Notes: generated by a model not told the origin, from the sequence alone. A DNA stretch of 64,000 bases from Euryodendron excelsum (GCA_033060915.1 CM065387.1:30059001-30123000); one strand, 5' to 3'. Numbered from the stretch's first letter, positions 19,602 through 29,730 are shown. Program-made: numbers and translations.

Positions 19602-19721
19602 GGGTGCGATCATACCAGCACTAATGCACCGGATCCCATCAGAACTCCGCAGTTAAGTGTGCTTGGGCGAGAGTAGTACTAGGATGGGTGACCCCCTGGG
19701 AAGTCCTCGTGTTGCACCCCT
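19602..19721 (+). rRNA. 5S: 5S rRNA gene B22, consensus, chimeric spacer
   Basis: Consensus gene. Spacer begins B-type (GTTCCGCGCGG) and switches to A-type from TTTGGGCAGCAACG through GCGAGAGCAAGG. Confidence 0.97.
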
Positions 19722-19938
19722 ACCTTTTTTGGGCAGCGTTCCGCGCGGCGAGAGTTGGCGCCGTTCTCCGCGGCCTTCTTTGGGCAGCAACGAAATTCGT
19801 GTTAGATTACAATCTAAATTGAGTATCACAGGGAAAGGGTTTGTTTCATTATTTATTTTTCCTATTTGTCGGCGGCGAGAGCAAGGAAACCAAGCTGGCT
19901 CGGCGAGGCTTAAAAGAAAAAAGCGATGAGAACCTTTC

Positions 19939-20058
19939 GGGTGCGATCATACCAGCACTAATGCACCGGATCCCATCAGAACTCCGCAGTTAAGTGTGCT
20001 TGGGCGAGAGTAGTACTAGGATGGGTGACCCCCTGGGAAGTCCTCGTGTTGCACCCCT
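19939..20058 (+). rRNA. 5S: 5S rRNA gene B23, consensus
   Basis: Consensus gene, pure B-type spacer. Confidence 0.97.
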
Positions 20059-20274
20059 ACCTTTTTTGGGCAGCGTTCCGCGCGGCGAGAGTTGGCGCCG
20101 TTCTCCGCGGCCTTCTTTTGGCAGCAACGAAATTCGTGTTAGATTACAATCTAAATTGAGTATCACAGGGAAAGAGTTTGTTTCATTATTTATTTTTCTA
20201 TTTGTCGGCGGCGATCGCAAGGAAACCAAGCTGGCTCGGCGAGGCTTAAAAGAAAAAAGCGATGAGAACCTTTC

Positions 20275-20394
20275 GGGTGCGATCATACCAGCACTAATGC
20301 ACCGGATCCCATCAGAACTCCACAGTTAAGTGTGCTTGGGCGAGAGTAGTACTAGGATGGGTGACCCCCTGGGAAGTCCTCGTGTTGCACCCCT
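20275..20394 (+). rRNA. 5S: 5S rRNA gene B24
   Basis: One variant, G48A. Last copy of the homogenised block; its spacer starts to differ (GGGTTGCGTTCC, GTTGGATTACAATCC). Confidence 0.95.
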
Positions 20395-20611
20395 ACCATT
20401 TTTGGGTTGCGTTCCGCGCGGCGAGAGTTGGCGCCATTCTCCGCGGCCTTCTTTTGGCAACAACGAAATTCGTGTTGGATTACAATCCAAATTGAGTATC
20501 ACGGGGAAAGGGTTTGTGTCATTATTTGTTTTTCTATTTGTCGGCGGCGATCGCAAAGAAACCAAGCTAGCTCGGCGAGCCATAAAAGAACAAAAGCGAT
20601 GGGAACCTATT

Positions 20612-20731
20612 GGGTGCGATCATAACAGCACTACTCGATCGGATCCCATCAGAACTCCGCAGTTAAGTGTGCTTGGGCGAGAGTAGTACTAGGATGGGTG
20701 ACCCCCTGGGAAGTTCTCGTGTTGCACCCCT
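20612..20731 (+). rRNA. 5S: 5S rRNA gene B25
   Basis: 5' third altered (CATAACAGCACTACTCGATCGG); promoter boxes consensus; AAGTTCTCG near the 3' end. Confidence 0.9.
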
Positions 20732-20947
20732 ACCTTTTTCGGGCTGCGTTCCGCGCGGCGATAGTTGGTGCTGTTCTCCGCGGCCTTCTTGTGGCATCAA
20801 TGAAATTTGTGTTACATTGCAATCTGAATTGAGTATCACAAGGAAAGTGTTTGTTTCATTATTTATTTTTCTATTTGTCGGCGGCGATTGCAAGGAAACC
20901 AAGCTGGCTCGGCGAGGCCTAAAAGAAAAAAGCGATGAGAACCTTTC

Positions 20948-21067
20948 CGGTGCGATCTTACCAACACTAATGCACCGAATCCCATCAGAACTTCGCAGTT
21001 AAGTGTGCTTGGGCGAGAGTAGTACTAGGATGCGCGACCCCTTGGGGAGTCCTCGTGTTGCACCCCT
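20948..21067 (+). rRNA. 5S: 5S rRNA gene B26
   Basis: Starts CGGTGCG; CCGAATCC and CTTCGCAG; C box GGATGCGCGACCCCTTGG. Followed by a 350-bp-class spacer. Confidence 0.88.
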
Positions 21068-21297
21068 ACCTTTTTTGGGCAGCGTTCCGCGCGGCGAGAC
21101 TTGGCGCTATTCTCCGCGGCCTTCTTTAGGCAACATCGAAATTCGTGTTGTTAGAATTCAATCTCAATTGTGTATCATAGCGAAAGAGTTTGGTTCATTA
21201 TTTATTTACTTATATATTTTTCTCTTTGTCGGCGGCGATCGTAAGGAAAGCAAGCAGTCTCGGCGCGGCTTAAAAAAAAGAGCAACGAGAACCTTTC

Positions 21298-21417
21298 GGG
21301 TGCAGTCATACCAGGTCTAATGCACCGGATCCCATCAGAACTCCGCCATTTAGTGTGCTTGGGCTTGAGTTGTACTAGGATGGGTGACCGCCTAGGAATT
21401 CCTCGTGTTGCACTCTT
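21298..21417 (+). rRNA. 5S: 5S rRNA gene B27, GAGTTG subfamily
   Basis: Shares GTCTAATG, CCATTTAGTG and GGCTTGAGTTGTAC with B30, so the A box reads ATTTAGTG. CACTCTT end. First unit of a three-unit higher-order repeat. Confidence 0.86.
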
Positions 21418-21633
21418 ACCTTTTTTTTGCAGCGTTCCGCGCAGTGAGAGTTGGGGTCGTTCTCATCGGCCTTCTTTTGGCAGCAACGAAATTCGTGTTA
21501 AATTACAATCTAAACTGAGTATCACAGGGAAAGAGTTTGTTTCGTTATTTATTTTTCAATTTGTCGGCAACGATTGTCAGGAAAGCAAGCGGGCTTGGCG
21601 AGGCTTAAAAGAAAAAAGCGATGAGAACCTTTC

Positions 21634-21753
21634 GGGTGCGATCATACCAACACTAATGCACCAGATCCCATCAGAACTCCGCAGTTAAGTGTGCATGAGC
21701 GAGAGTAGTACCAGGATGCATGACCCCCAGGGAAGTCCTCGTGTTGCACCCCT
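21634..21753 (+). rRNA. 5S: 5S rRNA gene B28
   Basis: Variants GTGTGCATGAGCGAG (A box), TACCAGGATGCATGACC (C box) and CCCAGGG. Pairs with B31 in the three-unit repeat. Confidence 0.87.
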
Positions 21754-21969
21754 ACCTTTTTTGGACAGCGTTCCGCGCGGCGAGAGTTCGCGCCGTTCTC
21801 CATGGCCTTCTTTCGGCAGCTTCGAAATTCGTGTTAGATTACAATCTAAATTTAGTATCACTGGGAAAGAGTTTGTTTCGTTATTTATTTTTCTATTTGT
21901 CGGCCGCGATCGCAAAGAAACCAAGCTGGATCGGGGAGGCTTAAAAGAAAAAAGCGATGAGAACCTTTC

Positions 21970-22089
21970 GGGTGCAATCATACCATCACTAATGCACCGG
22001 ATCCCGTCAGAACTCCCCAGTAAAGTGTGCCTGGGCGAGAGTAGTACTGGGATGGGTGACCCCCTGGGAAGTCCTCTGGTTGCACCCCT
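21970..22089 (+). rRNA. 5S: 5S rRNA gene B29
   Basis: CCATCACTAATG, CCCGTCAG, CCCCAGTAAAG, GTGCCTGGG, TACTGGG and CCTCTGG; pairs with B32. Confidence 0.87.
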
Positions 22090-22318
22090 AACTTTTTTGG
22101 GCAGTGTTCCAAGCGGCGAGAGTTGGCGCCGTTTTCCGCGGCCTTCTTTTGGCAGCAACGAAATTCGTGTTGATAGAATACAATCTAAATTATTTGTCAC
22201 AGTGAAGAGTTTGGTTCATTATTTATTTACTTATTTATATTTCTATTTGTCAGCGGCGATCGTAAGGAAACCAAGCAGTCTCGGCAAGGCTTAAAAAAAA
22301 GAGTGATGAGAACCTTTC

Positions 22319-22438
22319 GGGTGCGGTCATACCAGGTCTAATGCACCAGATCCCATCAGAACTCCGCCATTTAGTGTGCTTGGGCTTGAGTTGTACTAGG
22401 ATGGGTGACTGCCTAGGAAGTCCTCGTGTTGCACCCTT
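22319..22438 (+). rRNA. 5S: 5S rRNA gene B30, GAGTTG subfamily
   Basis: GCGGTCAT, GTCTAATG, CCATTTAGTG, GGCTTGAGTTGTAC, GTGACTGCCTAGG. A near-copy of B27, 1021 bp away. Confidence 0.86.
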
Positions 22439-22654
22439 ACCTTTTTTGGGCAGCGTTCCGGCCAGCGAGAGTTGGCTTCGTTCTCATCGGCCTTCTTTTG
22501 GCAGCAACGAAATTCGTGTTAAATTAAAATCTAAACTGAGTATCACAGGGAAAGAGTGTGTTTCGTTATTTATTTTTCAATTTGTCGGCAACGATTGTAA
22601 GGAAACCAAGCGGGCTCGGCGAGGCTTATAAGAAAAAAGCGATGAGAACCTTTC

Positions 22655-22774
22655 GTGTGCGATCGTACCAGCACTAATGCACCAGATCCCCTCAGAACTC
22701 CGCAGTTAAGTGTGCTTGAGCGACAGTGGTACTAGGATGCATGACCCCTGGGGAAGTACTCGTGTTGCACCCCT
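22655..22774 (+). rRNA. 5S: 5S rRNA gene B31
   Basis: GTGTGCGATCG start, TTGAGCGACAGTGGTAC across the intermediate element and GGATGCATGACCCCTGGG in the C box; counterpart of B28. Confidence 0.86.
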
Positions 22775-22972
22775 ACCTTTTTTGGACAGCGTTCCGCGCG
22801 GCGAGAGTTTGCGCCGTTCTCCACGGCCTTCTTTAGACAGCAACGAAATTCGTGTTAGATTACGATCTAAATTTAGTATCACTGGGAAAGAGTTTGTTTC
22901 GTTATTTATTTTTCTATTTTTCGGCGGCGATCGCAAGGAAACCAAGCAGGATCGGGGCGATGAGAACCTTTC

Positions 22973-23092
22973 GGGTGCGATCTTACCATCACTAATGCAC
23001 CGGATCCCATCAGAACTCCCCAGTAAAGTGTGCCTGGGCGAGAGTAGTATTGGGATGGGTGACCCCCTTGGAAGTCCTCTGGTTGCACCCCT
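22973..23092 (+). rRNA. 5S: 5S rRNA gene B32, upstream element deleted
   Basis: Counterpart of B29. The preceding spacer is 18 bp shorter: GGATCGGGGCGATGAG runs straight through, so GGCTTAAAAG and the poly-A are gone. The TATA-like element is lost, so transcription is doubtful. Confidence 0.87.
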
Positions 23093-23308
23093 AACTTTTT
23101 TGGGCAGCGTTCCGCGCGGCGAGAATTGGCGCCGTTCTCCGCGGCCTTCTTCTGGCAGCAACGAAATTCGTGTTAGATTACAATCTGAACTGAGTATCAC
23201 AGGGAAAGGGTTTGTTTCATTATTTATTTTTCTATTTGTCGGTAGCGATCGCAAGGAAAGCAAGCTGGATCAGGGAGGCTTTAAAGAAAAAAGCGATGAG
23301 AACCTTTC

Positions 23309-23428
23309 AGGTGCGATCATACCAGCCCTAATGCACCGGATCCCATCAAAACTCCGCAGTTAAGTGTGCTTGGGCGAGAGTAGAACTAGGATGGGCGACC
23401 CCTTGGGAGGTCCTCGTGTTGCACCCCC
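23309..23428 (+). rRNA. 5S: 5S rRNA gene B33
   Basis: AGGTGCG start, GCCCTAATG, CATCAAAAC, TAGAACTAGG, GGGCGACCCCTTGGGAGG; end GCACCCCC. Confidence 0.87.
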
Positions 23429-23644
23429 ACCTTTTCTGGGCAGCGTTCCACGCGGCGAGAGTTGGCGCTGTTCTCCGCGGCCTTCTTTTGGCAGCAACGA
23501 AATTCGTGTTAGATTACATTCAAAATTGAGTATCACAGGGAAAGGGTTTGTTTCATTATTTATTTTTCTATTTGTCGGCGGCGATCGCAAGGAAACCAAG
23601 CTGGCTCGGCAAGGCTTAAAAGAAAAAAGCGATGAGAACCTTTC

Positions 23645-23764
23645 GGGTGCGTTCATACCAGCACTAATGCACCAGATCCCATCAGAAATCCGCAGTCAAG
23701 TGTGCTTGGGTGAGAGTAGTGCTAGGATGGGTGACCCCCTGGGAAGTCCTCATGTTACACCCCT
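23645..23764 (+). rRNA. 5S: 5S rRNA gene B34
   Basis: GCGTTCAT, CAGAAATCC, AGTCAAGTG in the A box, AGTGCTAGG, CATGTTAC. Starts the 2.4-kb higher-order repeat; counterpart of B41. Confidence 0.88.
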
Positions 23765-23979
23765 ACTTTTTTTGGGCAGCGTTCTGGGCGGCGAGAGTTG
23801 GCACCGTTCTCCGCGGCCTTCTTTTGGCAGCAACGAAATTCGTGTTATATGATAATCTAAATTGAGTATCACAGGGAAAGGGTTTGTTTCAATATTTATT
23901 TTTGTATTTGTCGGCGGCGATCGCAAGGAAACCAAGCTGGCTCGGCGAGGCTAAAAAGAAATAACGATGAGAAACTTTG

Positions 23980-24099
23980 GGGTGTGATCATACCAGCACT
24001 AATGCACCGGATCCCATCAAAACTCCGTAGTGAAGTGTGCTTGGGAGAGAGTAGAACTAGGATGGGTGAACCCCTAGGTAGTCCTCGTGTTGCACCCCT
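23980..24099 (+). rRNA. 5S: 5S rRNA gene B35
   Basis: GGGTGTG, AGTGAAGTG, GGGAGAGAGTAGAAC and GTGAACCCCTAGGTAG; counterpart of B42. -1 is G. Confidence 0.87.
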
Positions 24100-24315
24100 A
24101 CCTTTTTTGGGCAGCGTTCCGAGTGGCGAGAGTTGGCCCCGTTCTCCGCGGCCTTCTTTTGGCAGCAAGGAAATTCCGTGTTAGATTACAATCTAAACTG
24201 AGTATCACAGGCAAAGAGTTTGTTTCGTAACTTATTTTTCTATTTCTCGGCAGCGATCGCAAGGAAACCAAGCTGGCTCGGCGAAGCTTAAAATAAAAAA
24301 TGATGAGAAACTTTC

Positions 24316-24435
24316 GGGTGTGATCATGCCAGCACTAATGCACCGGATCCCATCAGAACTCCGCAGTCAAGTGTGCTTGGGCGAGAGTAGTACTAGTATG
24401 CGTGATCCCTTGGGGAGTCCTCGTGTTGCACCCCT
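24316..24435 (+). rRNA. 5S: 5S rRNA gene B36
   Basis: CATGCCAG, AGTCAAGTG, TAGTATGCGTGATCCCTTGGGG across the C box; counterpart of B43. Confidence 0.87.
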
Positions 24436-24651
24436 ACCTTTTTTGGGCTGCGTTCCGCGCAGCGTGAGTTGGCGCTGTTCTCCGTGGCCTTCTTTTGGCT
24501 GCAACGAAATTCGTGTTAGATTACAATCTAAATTTAGTATCACAAGGAAAGAGTTTGTTTCATTATTTATTTTTTTATCTGTCGGCGGCGATCGCAAGGA
24601 AACCAAGCTGGATCGGTGAGGCTTAAAAGAAATAAGCGATGAGAACGTTTC

Positions 24652-24771
24652 GAGTGCGATCATACCAGCACTAATGCACCGGATCCCATCAGTACTCCCC
24701 AGTAAAGTGTGCTTGGGCGAGAGTAGTACTAGGATGGGTGACCCCCTGGGAAGTCCTCGTGTTGCACCCCT
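24652..24771 (+). rRNA. 5S: 5S rRNA gene B37
   Basis: GAGTGCG, CAGTACTCCCCAGTAAAG; positions 57-120 consensus. Counterpart of B44. Confidence 0.9.
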
Positions 24772-24987
24772 ACCTTTTTTGGGCAGCGTTCTGCGCGACG
24801 AGACTTGGCGCCGTTCTCGGCGGCATTCTTTAAGCAGGAACGAAATTCGTGTTAGATTACAATCTAAATTGAGTGTCACAGGGAAAGTGTTTGTTTCATT
24901 ATTTATTTTTCTATTTATCGGCGGCAATCGCAAGGAAACCACGCTGGCTCGGCGAGGCTTAAAAGAAAAATGCGATGACAACCTTTC

Positions 24988-25107
24988 GGGTGCGATCATA
25001 CCAGCACTAATGCCCCGGATCCCATCAAAACTCCGCAGTATAGTGGGCATGGGCGGGAGTAGTGGTAGGATGGGTGACCCCCTGGGAAGTTCACGTGTTG
25101 CACCCCT
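24988..25107 (+). rRNA. 5S: 5S rRNA gene B38
   Basis: TGCCCCGG, AGTATAGTGGGCATGGGCGGGAG disrupts the A box; AGTGGTAGG; GTTCACG. Counterpart of B46. Confidence 0.86.
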
Positions 25108-25324
25108 ACCTGTTTTGGGCAGCGTTCCACGCGGCGAGAGTTGGCGACGTTCTCTGCGGCCTTCTTTTAACATCAACGAAGTTCGTGTTGGATTACAATC
25201 TAAATTGAGTATCACAGGGAAAATGTTTGTTTCATTATTTATTTTTCTATTTGTCGGCGGCGATCGCAAGGAAACCAAGCTGGCTCGGCGAGGCTTAAAA
25301 GAAAAAAGGCGATGAGAACCTTTC

Positions 25325-25444
25325 GGATGCGGTCATACCAGCACTAATGTACCGGATCCCATCAGAACTCCGCAGTTAAGTGTGCTTGGGTGAGAGTTGT
25401 ACTAGGATGGGCGCCCCCGTGGGAAGTCCTTGTGTTGCACCCCA
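25325..25444 (+). rRNA. 5S: 5S rRNA gene B39
   Basis: GGATGCGG start, TGTACCGG, GAGAGTTGTAC, GGGCGCCCCCGTGGG in the C box. Counterpart of B47; long-type spacer follows. Confidence 0.87.
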
Positions 25445-25674
25445 ACCTTTTTTGGGCAACGTTCCGCGCGGCGAGACTTGGCGCTATTCTCCGCGGCCTT
25501 CTTTTGGCAGCAACGAAATTCGTGTTGTTAGAATACAATCTCAATTGTGTATCACAGGGAAAGAGTTTGGTTCATTATTTATTTACTTATTTATTTTTCT
25601 ATTTGTTGGCGGCGATCGTAAGGAAACCAAGCAGTCTCGGCGAGGCTTAATAAAAAAAGCGATGAGAACCTTTC

Positions 25675-25793
25675 GGGTGCAGTCATACCAACTCTAATGC
25701 ACCGGATCCCATCAGAACTCTGCAGTTTAGTGTGCTTGGGCTAGAGTTGTACTAGGATGGGTGACCCCTAGGAGGTTCTCGTGTTGCACCCCT
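25675..25793 (+). rRNA. 5S: 5S rRNA gene B40, 1-nt deletion
   Basis: 119 nt: GGTGACCCCTAGGAGG lacks one C in the C box. AGTTTAGTG and GGCTAGAGTTG as in B48. Confidence 0.86.
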
Positions 25794-26009
25794 ACCTTTT
25801 TTGGGCAGCGTTCCGTGCAGTGAGAGTTGGCGTCGTTCTCACCGGCCTTCTTTTGGCAGCAACGAAATTCGTGTTAGATTACAATCTAAATTTAGTATCA
25901 CAGGGAAAGAGTTTGTTTCATTATTTATTTTTCTATTGGTCGGCGGCGATCGCAAGGAAACCAAGCTGGCTCGGCAAGGCTTAAAAGAAAAAAGCGATGT
26001 GAACCTTTC

Positions 26010-26129
26010 GGGTGCGATCATACCAGCACTAATGCACCGGATCCCATCAGAAATCCGCCGTCAAGTGTGCTTGGGCGAGAGTAGTACTAGGATGGGTGAC
26101 CCCCTGGGAAGTCCTCGTGTTGCACCCCT
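26010..26129 (+). rRNA. 5S: 5S rRNA gene B41
   Basis: CAGAAATCCGCCGTCAAG changes the A-box start; rest consensus. Begins the second higher-order block. Confidence 0.89.
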
Positions 26130-26344
26130 ACTTTTTTTGGGCAGCGTTCTGCGCGGCGATAGTTGGCACCGTTCTCCGCGGCCTTCTTTTGGCAGCAACG
26201 AAATTCGTGTTATATTATAATCTAAATTGTGTATCACAGGGAAAGGGTTTCTTTCAGTATTTATTTTTCTATTTGTCGGCGGCGATCGCAAGGAAACCAA
26301 GCTGGCTCGGCGAGGCTTAAAAGAAAAAACGATGAGAAACTTTC

Positions 26345-26464
26345 GGGTGTGATCATACCAGCACTAATGCACCGGATCCCATCAGAACTCCGTAGTGAAG
26401 TGTGCTTGGGCGAGAGTAGAACTAGGATGGGTGAACCCCTAGGTAGTCCTCGTGTTGCACCCCT
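26345..26464 (+). rRNA. 5S: 5S rRNA gene B42
   Basis: GGGTGTG, CCGTAGTGAAG, TAGAACTAGG, GTGAACCCCTAGGTAG, as in B35. Confidence 0.88.
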
Positions 26465-26679
26465 ACCTTTTTTGGGCAGCGTTCCGAGTGGCGAGAGTTG
26501 GCCCCGTTCTCCGCGGCCTTCTTTTGGCAGCAACGAAATCCGTGTTAGATTACAATCTAAACTGAGTATCACAGGCAAAGAGTTTGTTTCGTAACTTATT
26601 TTTCTATTTCTCAGCGGCGATCACAAGGAAACCAAGCTGGCTCGGCGAAGCTTAAAATAAAAAACGATGAGAAACTTTT

Positions 26680-26799
26680 GGGTGTGATCATGCCAGCACT
26701 AATGCACCGGATCGCATCAGAACTCCGCAGTTAAGTGTGCTTGGGCGAGAGTAGTACTAGGATGCGTGATCCCTTGGGGAGTCCTCGTGTTGCACCCCT
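26680..26799 (+). rRNA. 5S: 5S rRNA gene B43
   Basis: CATGCCAG, GGATCGCATC, GGATGCGTGATCCCTTGGGG as in B36, but with an intact A box. Confidence 0.88.
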
Positions 26800-27015
26800 A
26801 TCTTTTTTGGGCTGCGTTCCGCGCAGCGTGAGTTGGCGCTGTTCTCTGTGGCCTTCTTTTGGCTGCAACGAAATTCGTGTTAGATTACAATCTAAATTTA
26901 GTATCACAGGGAAAGAGTTTGTTTCATTAGTTATTTTTCTATCTGTCGGCGGCGATCGCAAGGAAACCAAGCTGGATCGGTGAGGCTTAAAAGAAATAAG
27001 CGATGAGAACGTTTC

Positions 27016-27135
27016 GGGTGCGATCAAACCAGCACCAATGCACCGGATCCCATCAGAACTCCCCAGTAAAGTGTGCTTGGGCGAGAGTAGTACTAGGATG
27101 GGTGACCCCCTGGGAAGTCCTCGTGTTGCACCCCT
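27016..27135 (+). rRNA. 5S: 5S rRNA gene B44
   Basis: GATCAAACC, GCACCAATG, CCCCAGTAAAG; 3' half consensus. Counterpart of B37. Confidence 0.9.
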
Positions 27136-27350
27136 ACCTTTTTTGGGCAGCGTTCCGCGCGGCGAGAGTTGGCGCCGTTCTCCGCGGCCTTCTTTTGGCT
27201 GCAACGAAATTCGTGTTAGATTACAATCTAAATTTAGTATCACAGGGAAAGAGTTTGTTTCATTATTTATTTTTCTATTTGTCGGCGGCGATCGCAAGGA
27301 AACCAAGCTGGATCGAGGAGGGTTAAAAAAAAAAGTGATGAGAACCTTTC

Positions 27351-27470
27351 GGGTGCGATCATACCAGCACTAATGCACCAGATCCCATCAGAACTACCCA
27401 GTAAAGTGTGCTTGGGCAAGAGTTGTACTAGGATGGGTGACCCCCTGGGAAGTCCTTGTGTTGCACCCCT
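27351..27470 (+). rRNA. 5S: 5S rRNA gene B45, extra unit of the second higher-order block
   Basis: CTACCCAGTAAAG, GGGCAAGAGTTGTAC, CCTTGTG. It has no counterpart in the first block and resembles a duplicate of B44. Confidence 0.89.
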
Positions 27471-27686
27471 ACCTTTTTTGGGCAGTGTTCTGCGCGGCGA
27501 GACTTGGCGCCGTTCTCCGCGGCCTTCTTTAGGCAGGAACGAAATTCGTGTTAGATTTCAATCTAAATTGAGTATCACAGGGAAAAGGTTTGTTTCATTA
27601 TTTATTTTTCTATTTATCGGCGGCAATCGCAAGGAAACCACGCTGGCTCGGCGAGGCTTAAAAGAAAAATGCGATGACAACCTTTC

Positions 27687-27806
27687 GGGTGCGATCATAC
27701 CAGCACTAATGCCCCGGTTCCCATCAAAACTCCGCAGTAAAGTGCACATGGGCGAGAGTAGTAATAGGATGGGTGACCCCCTGGGAAGTTCGCGTGTTGC
27801 ACCCCT
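27687..27806 (+). rRNA. 5S: 5S rRNA gene B46
   Basis: TGCCCCGGTTCC, AGTAAAGTGCACATGGG (A box), AGTAATAGG, GTTCGCG. Counterpart of B38. Confidence 0.86.
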
Positions 27807-28023
27807 ACCTATTTTGGGCAGCGTTCCGCGCAGCAAGAGTTGGCGTCGTTCTCTGCGGCCTTCTTTTAACATCAACGAAGTTCGTGTTGGATTACAATCT
27901 AAATTGAGTATCACAGGGAAACAGTTTGTTTCATTATTTATTTTTCTATTTGTCGGCAGCGATCGCAAGGAAACCAAGCTGGCTTGGCGAGGCTTAAAAG
28001 AAAAAAGGCGATGAGAACCTTTC

Positions 28024-28144
28024 GGATGCGGTCATACCAGCACTAATGTACCGGATCCCATTCAGAACTCCGCAGTTAAGTGTGCTTGGGTGAGAGTTGT
28101 ACTAGGATGGGCGCCCCCGTGGGAAGTCCTTGTGTTGCACCCCA
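28024..28144 (+). rRNA. 5S: 5S rRNA gene B47, 1-nt insertion
   Basis: 121 nt: an extra T in CCCATTCAGAAC. Otherwise as B39 (GGATGCGG, GGGCGCCCCCGTGG). Confidence 0.86.
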
Positions 28145-28374
28145 ACCTTTTTTGGGCAGCGTTCCGCGCAGCGAGACTAGGCGCCATTCTCCGCGACCTT
28201 CTTTTGGCAGCAACGAAATTCGTGTTGTTAGAATACAATCTCAATTGTGTATCACAGGGAAAGAGTTTAGTTCATTATTTATTTACTTATTTTTTTTTCT
28301 ATTTGTCGGCGGCGATCGGAAGGAAACCATGCAGTCTCGGCGAGGCTTAAAAAAAAAAGCGATGAGAACCTTTC

Positions 28375-28493
28375 GGGTGCGGTCATACCAGCTCTAATGC
28401 ACCGGATCCCATCAGAACTCCGCAGTTTAGTGTGCTTGGGCTAGAGTTGTACTACGATGGGTGACCCCTAGGAGGTTCTCGTGTTGCACCCTT
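28375..28493 (+). rRNA. 5S: 5S rRNA gene B48, 1-nt deletion
   Basis: Same C-box deletion as B40, plus TACTACGATGG; CACCCTT end. Preceded by a 351-bp unit. Confidence 0.86.
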
Positions 28494-28709
28494 ACCTTTT
28501 TTGGGAAGCGTTCCGTGCAGTGAGAGTTGGCGTCGTTCTCACCGGCCTTCTTTTGGCAGTTACGAAATTCGTGTTAGATTACAATCCAAATTTAGTATCA
28601 CAGGGAAAAAGTTTGTTTCATTATTTATTTTTCTATTTGTCGGCGGCGATCGCAAGGAAACCAAGCTGGCTCGGCGAGGCTTAAAAGAAAAAAGCGATGA
28701 GAACCTTTC

Positions 28710-28829
28710 GGGTGCGATCATACTAACATTAATGCACCGGATCCCATCAGAACTCCGCAGTTAAGTGTGCTTGGGCGAGAGTAGTACTAGAATTGGTGAC
28801 CCCCTGGGAAGTCCTCGTGTTGCACCCCT
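28710..28829 (+). rRNA. 5S: 5S rRNA gene B49
   Basis: CATACTAACATTAATG and TAGAATTGGTGACC (C box); otherwise consensus. Confidence 0.9.
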
Positions 28830-29044
28830 ACCTTTTTTGGGCAGCATTCCGCGTGGCGAGAGTTTGCGCCGTTCTCCGCGGCCTTCTTTTGGCTGCAACG
28901 AAATTTGTGTTAGATTACAATCTAAATTGAGTATCACAGGGAAAGAATTTTTTCACAATTTATTTTTCTGTTTGTCGGCGGCGATCGCAAGGAAACCAAA
29001 CTGGCTCGGCGAGGCTTAAAAGAAAGAAGCAATGAGAACCTTTC

Positions 29045-29164
29045 GGGTGCGATGATACGAGCACTAATGCACCGGATCCCATCAGAACTCCGCAGTAAAG
29101 TGTGCTTGGGCGAATGTAGTACTAGGATGGGTGACCCCCAGGGAAGTCCTTGAGTTGCACCCCT
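29045..29164 (+). rRNA. 5S: 5S rRNA gene B50
   Basis: GATGATACGAGC, AGTAAAGTG, GGCGAATGTAG, CCCAGGG, TTGAGTTGC. Confidence 0.88.
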
Positions 29165-29394
29165 ACCTTTTTTGGGCAACGTTCCGCGCGGCGAGAGTTG
29201 GCGCCATTCTCCGCGGCCTGCTTTTGGCAGCAACGAAAGTCGTGTTGTTGGAATACAATCCAAATTGTGTATCACAGCGAAAGAGTTTGGTTCTTTAGTT
29301 ATTTACTTATATATTTTTCTATTGGTCGGCGGCGATCGTAAGGAAACCAAGCAGTCTCGGCGAGGCTTAAAAAAAAAACCGATGAGAACCTTTC

Positions 29395-29514
29395 GGGTGC
29401 GGTCATACCAGCTCTAATGCACCGGATCCCATCAGAACTCCGCCGTTTAGTGTGCTTGGGCTTGAGTTGTACTAGGATGGGTGACCGCCTAGGAAGTCCT
29501 CGTGTTGCACCCTT
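29395..29514 (+). rRNA. 5S: 5S rRNA gene B51, GAGTTG subfamily
   Basis: GCGGTCAT, CTCTAATG, CGTTTAGTG, GGCTTGAGTTGTAC, GACCGCCTAGG; related to B27 and B30. Confidence 0.86.
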
Positions 29515-29730
29515 ACCTTTTTTGGGCAGCGTTCCGCGGAGTGAGAGTTGGTGTCGTTCTCACCGGCCTTCTTTTGGCAGCAACGAAATTAGTGTTAAAT
29601 TACAATCTAAATTGAGTATCACAGGGAAAGAGTTTGTTTCATTATTTATTTTTCAATTTGTCGGCAGCTATCGTAAGGAAACCAAGCGGGCTCGGCGAGC
29701 CTTAAAAGAAAAAGGCGATGAGAACCTTTC

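Larger units (their letters stand above)
21298..23308 (+). repeat. Three-unit higher-order repeat in array B
   Basis: B27-B28-B29 (21298-22318) and B30-B31-B32 (22319-23308) match unit by unit in gene variants and spacer length (350, 336 and 336-349 bp classes). Period about 1.02 kb. Confidence 0.88.
23645..28709 (+). repeat. Seven/eight-unit higher-order repeat in array B
   Basis: B34-B40 (23645-26009) and B41-B48 (26010-28709) are two tandem blocks. Matching pairs are B34/B41, B35/B42, B36/B43, B37/B44, B38/B46, B39/B47 and B40/B48. B45 is an extra unit in the second block. Confidence 0.9.

Noticed and set aside
414..28014. Many open frames of about 86-220 codons beginning MCLGESSTRMGDPLGSP, on both strands across the 5S arrays
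   Set aside because: They are translations of the 5S gene and spacer. The 336-bp unit is exactly 112 codons, so the same frame recurs in each unit and can run across units. No codon bias, start context or protein family supports them.
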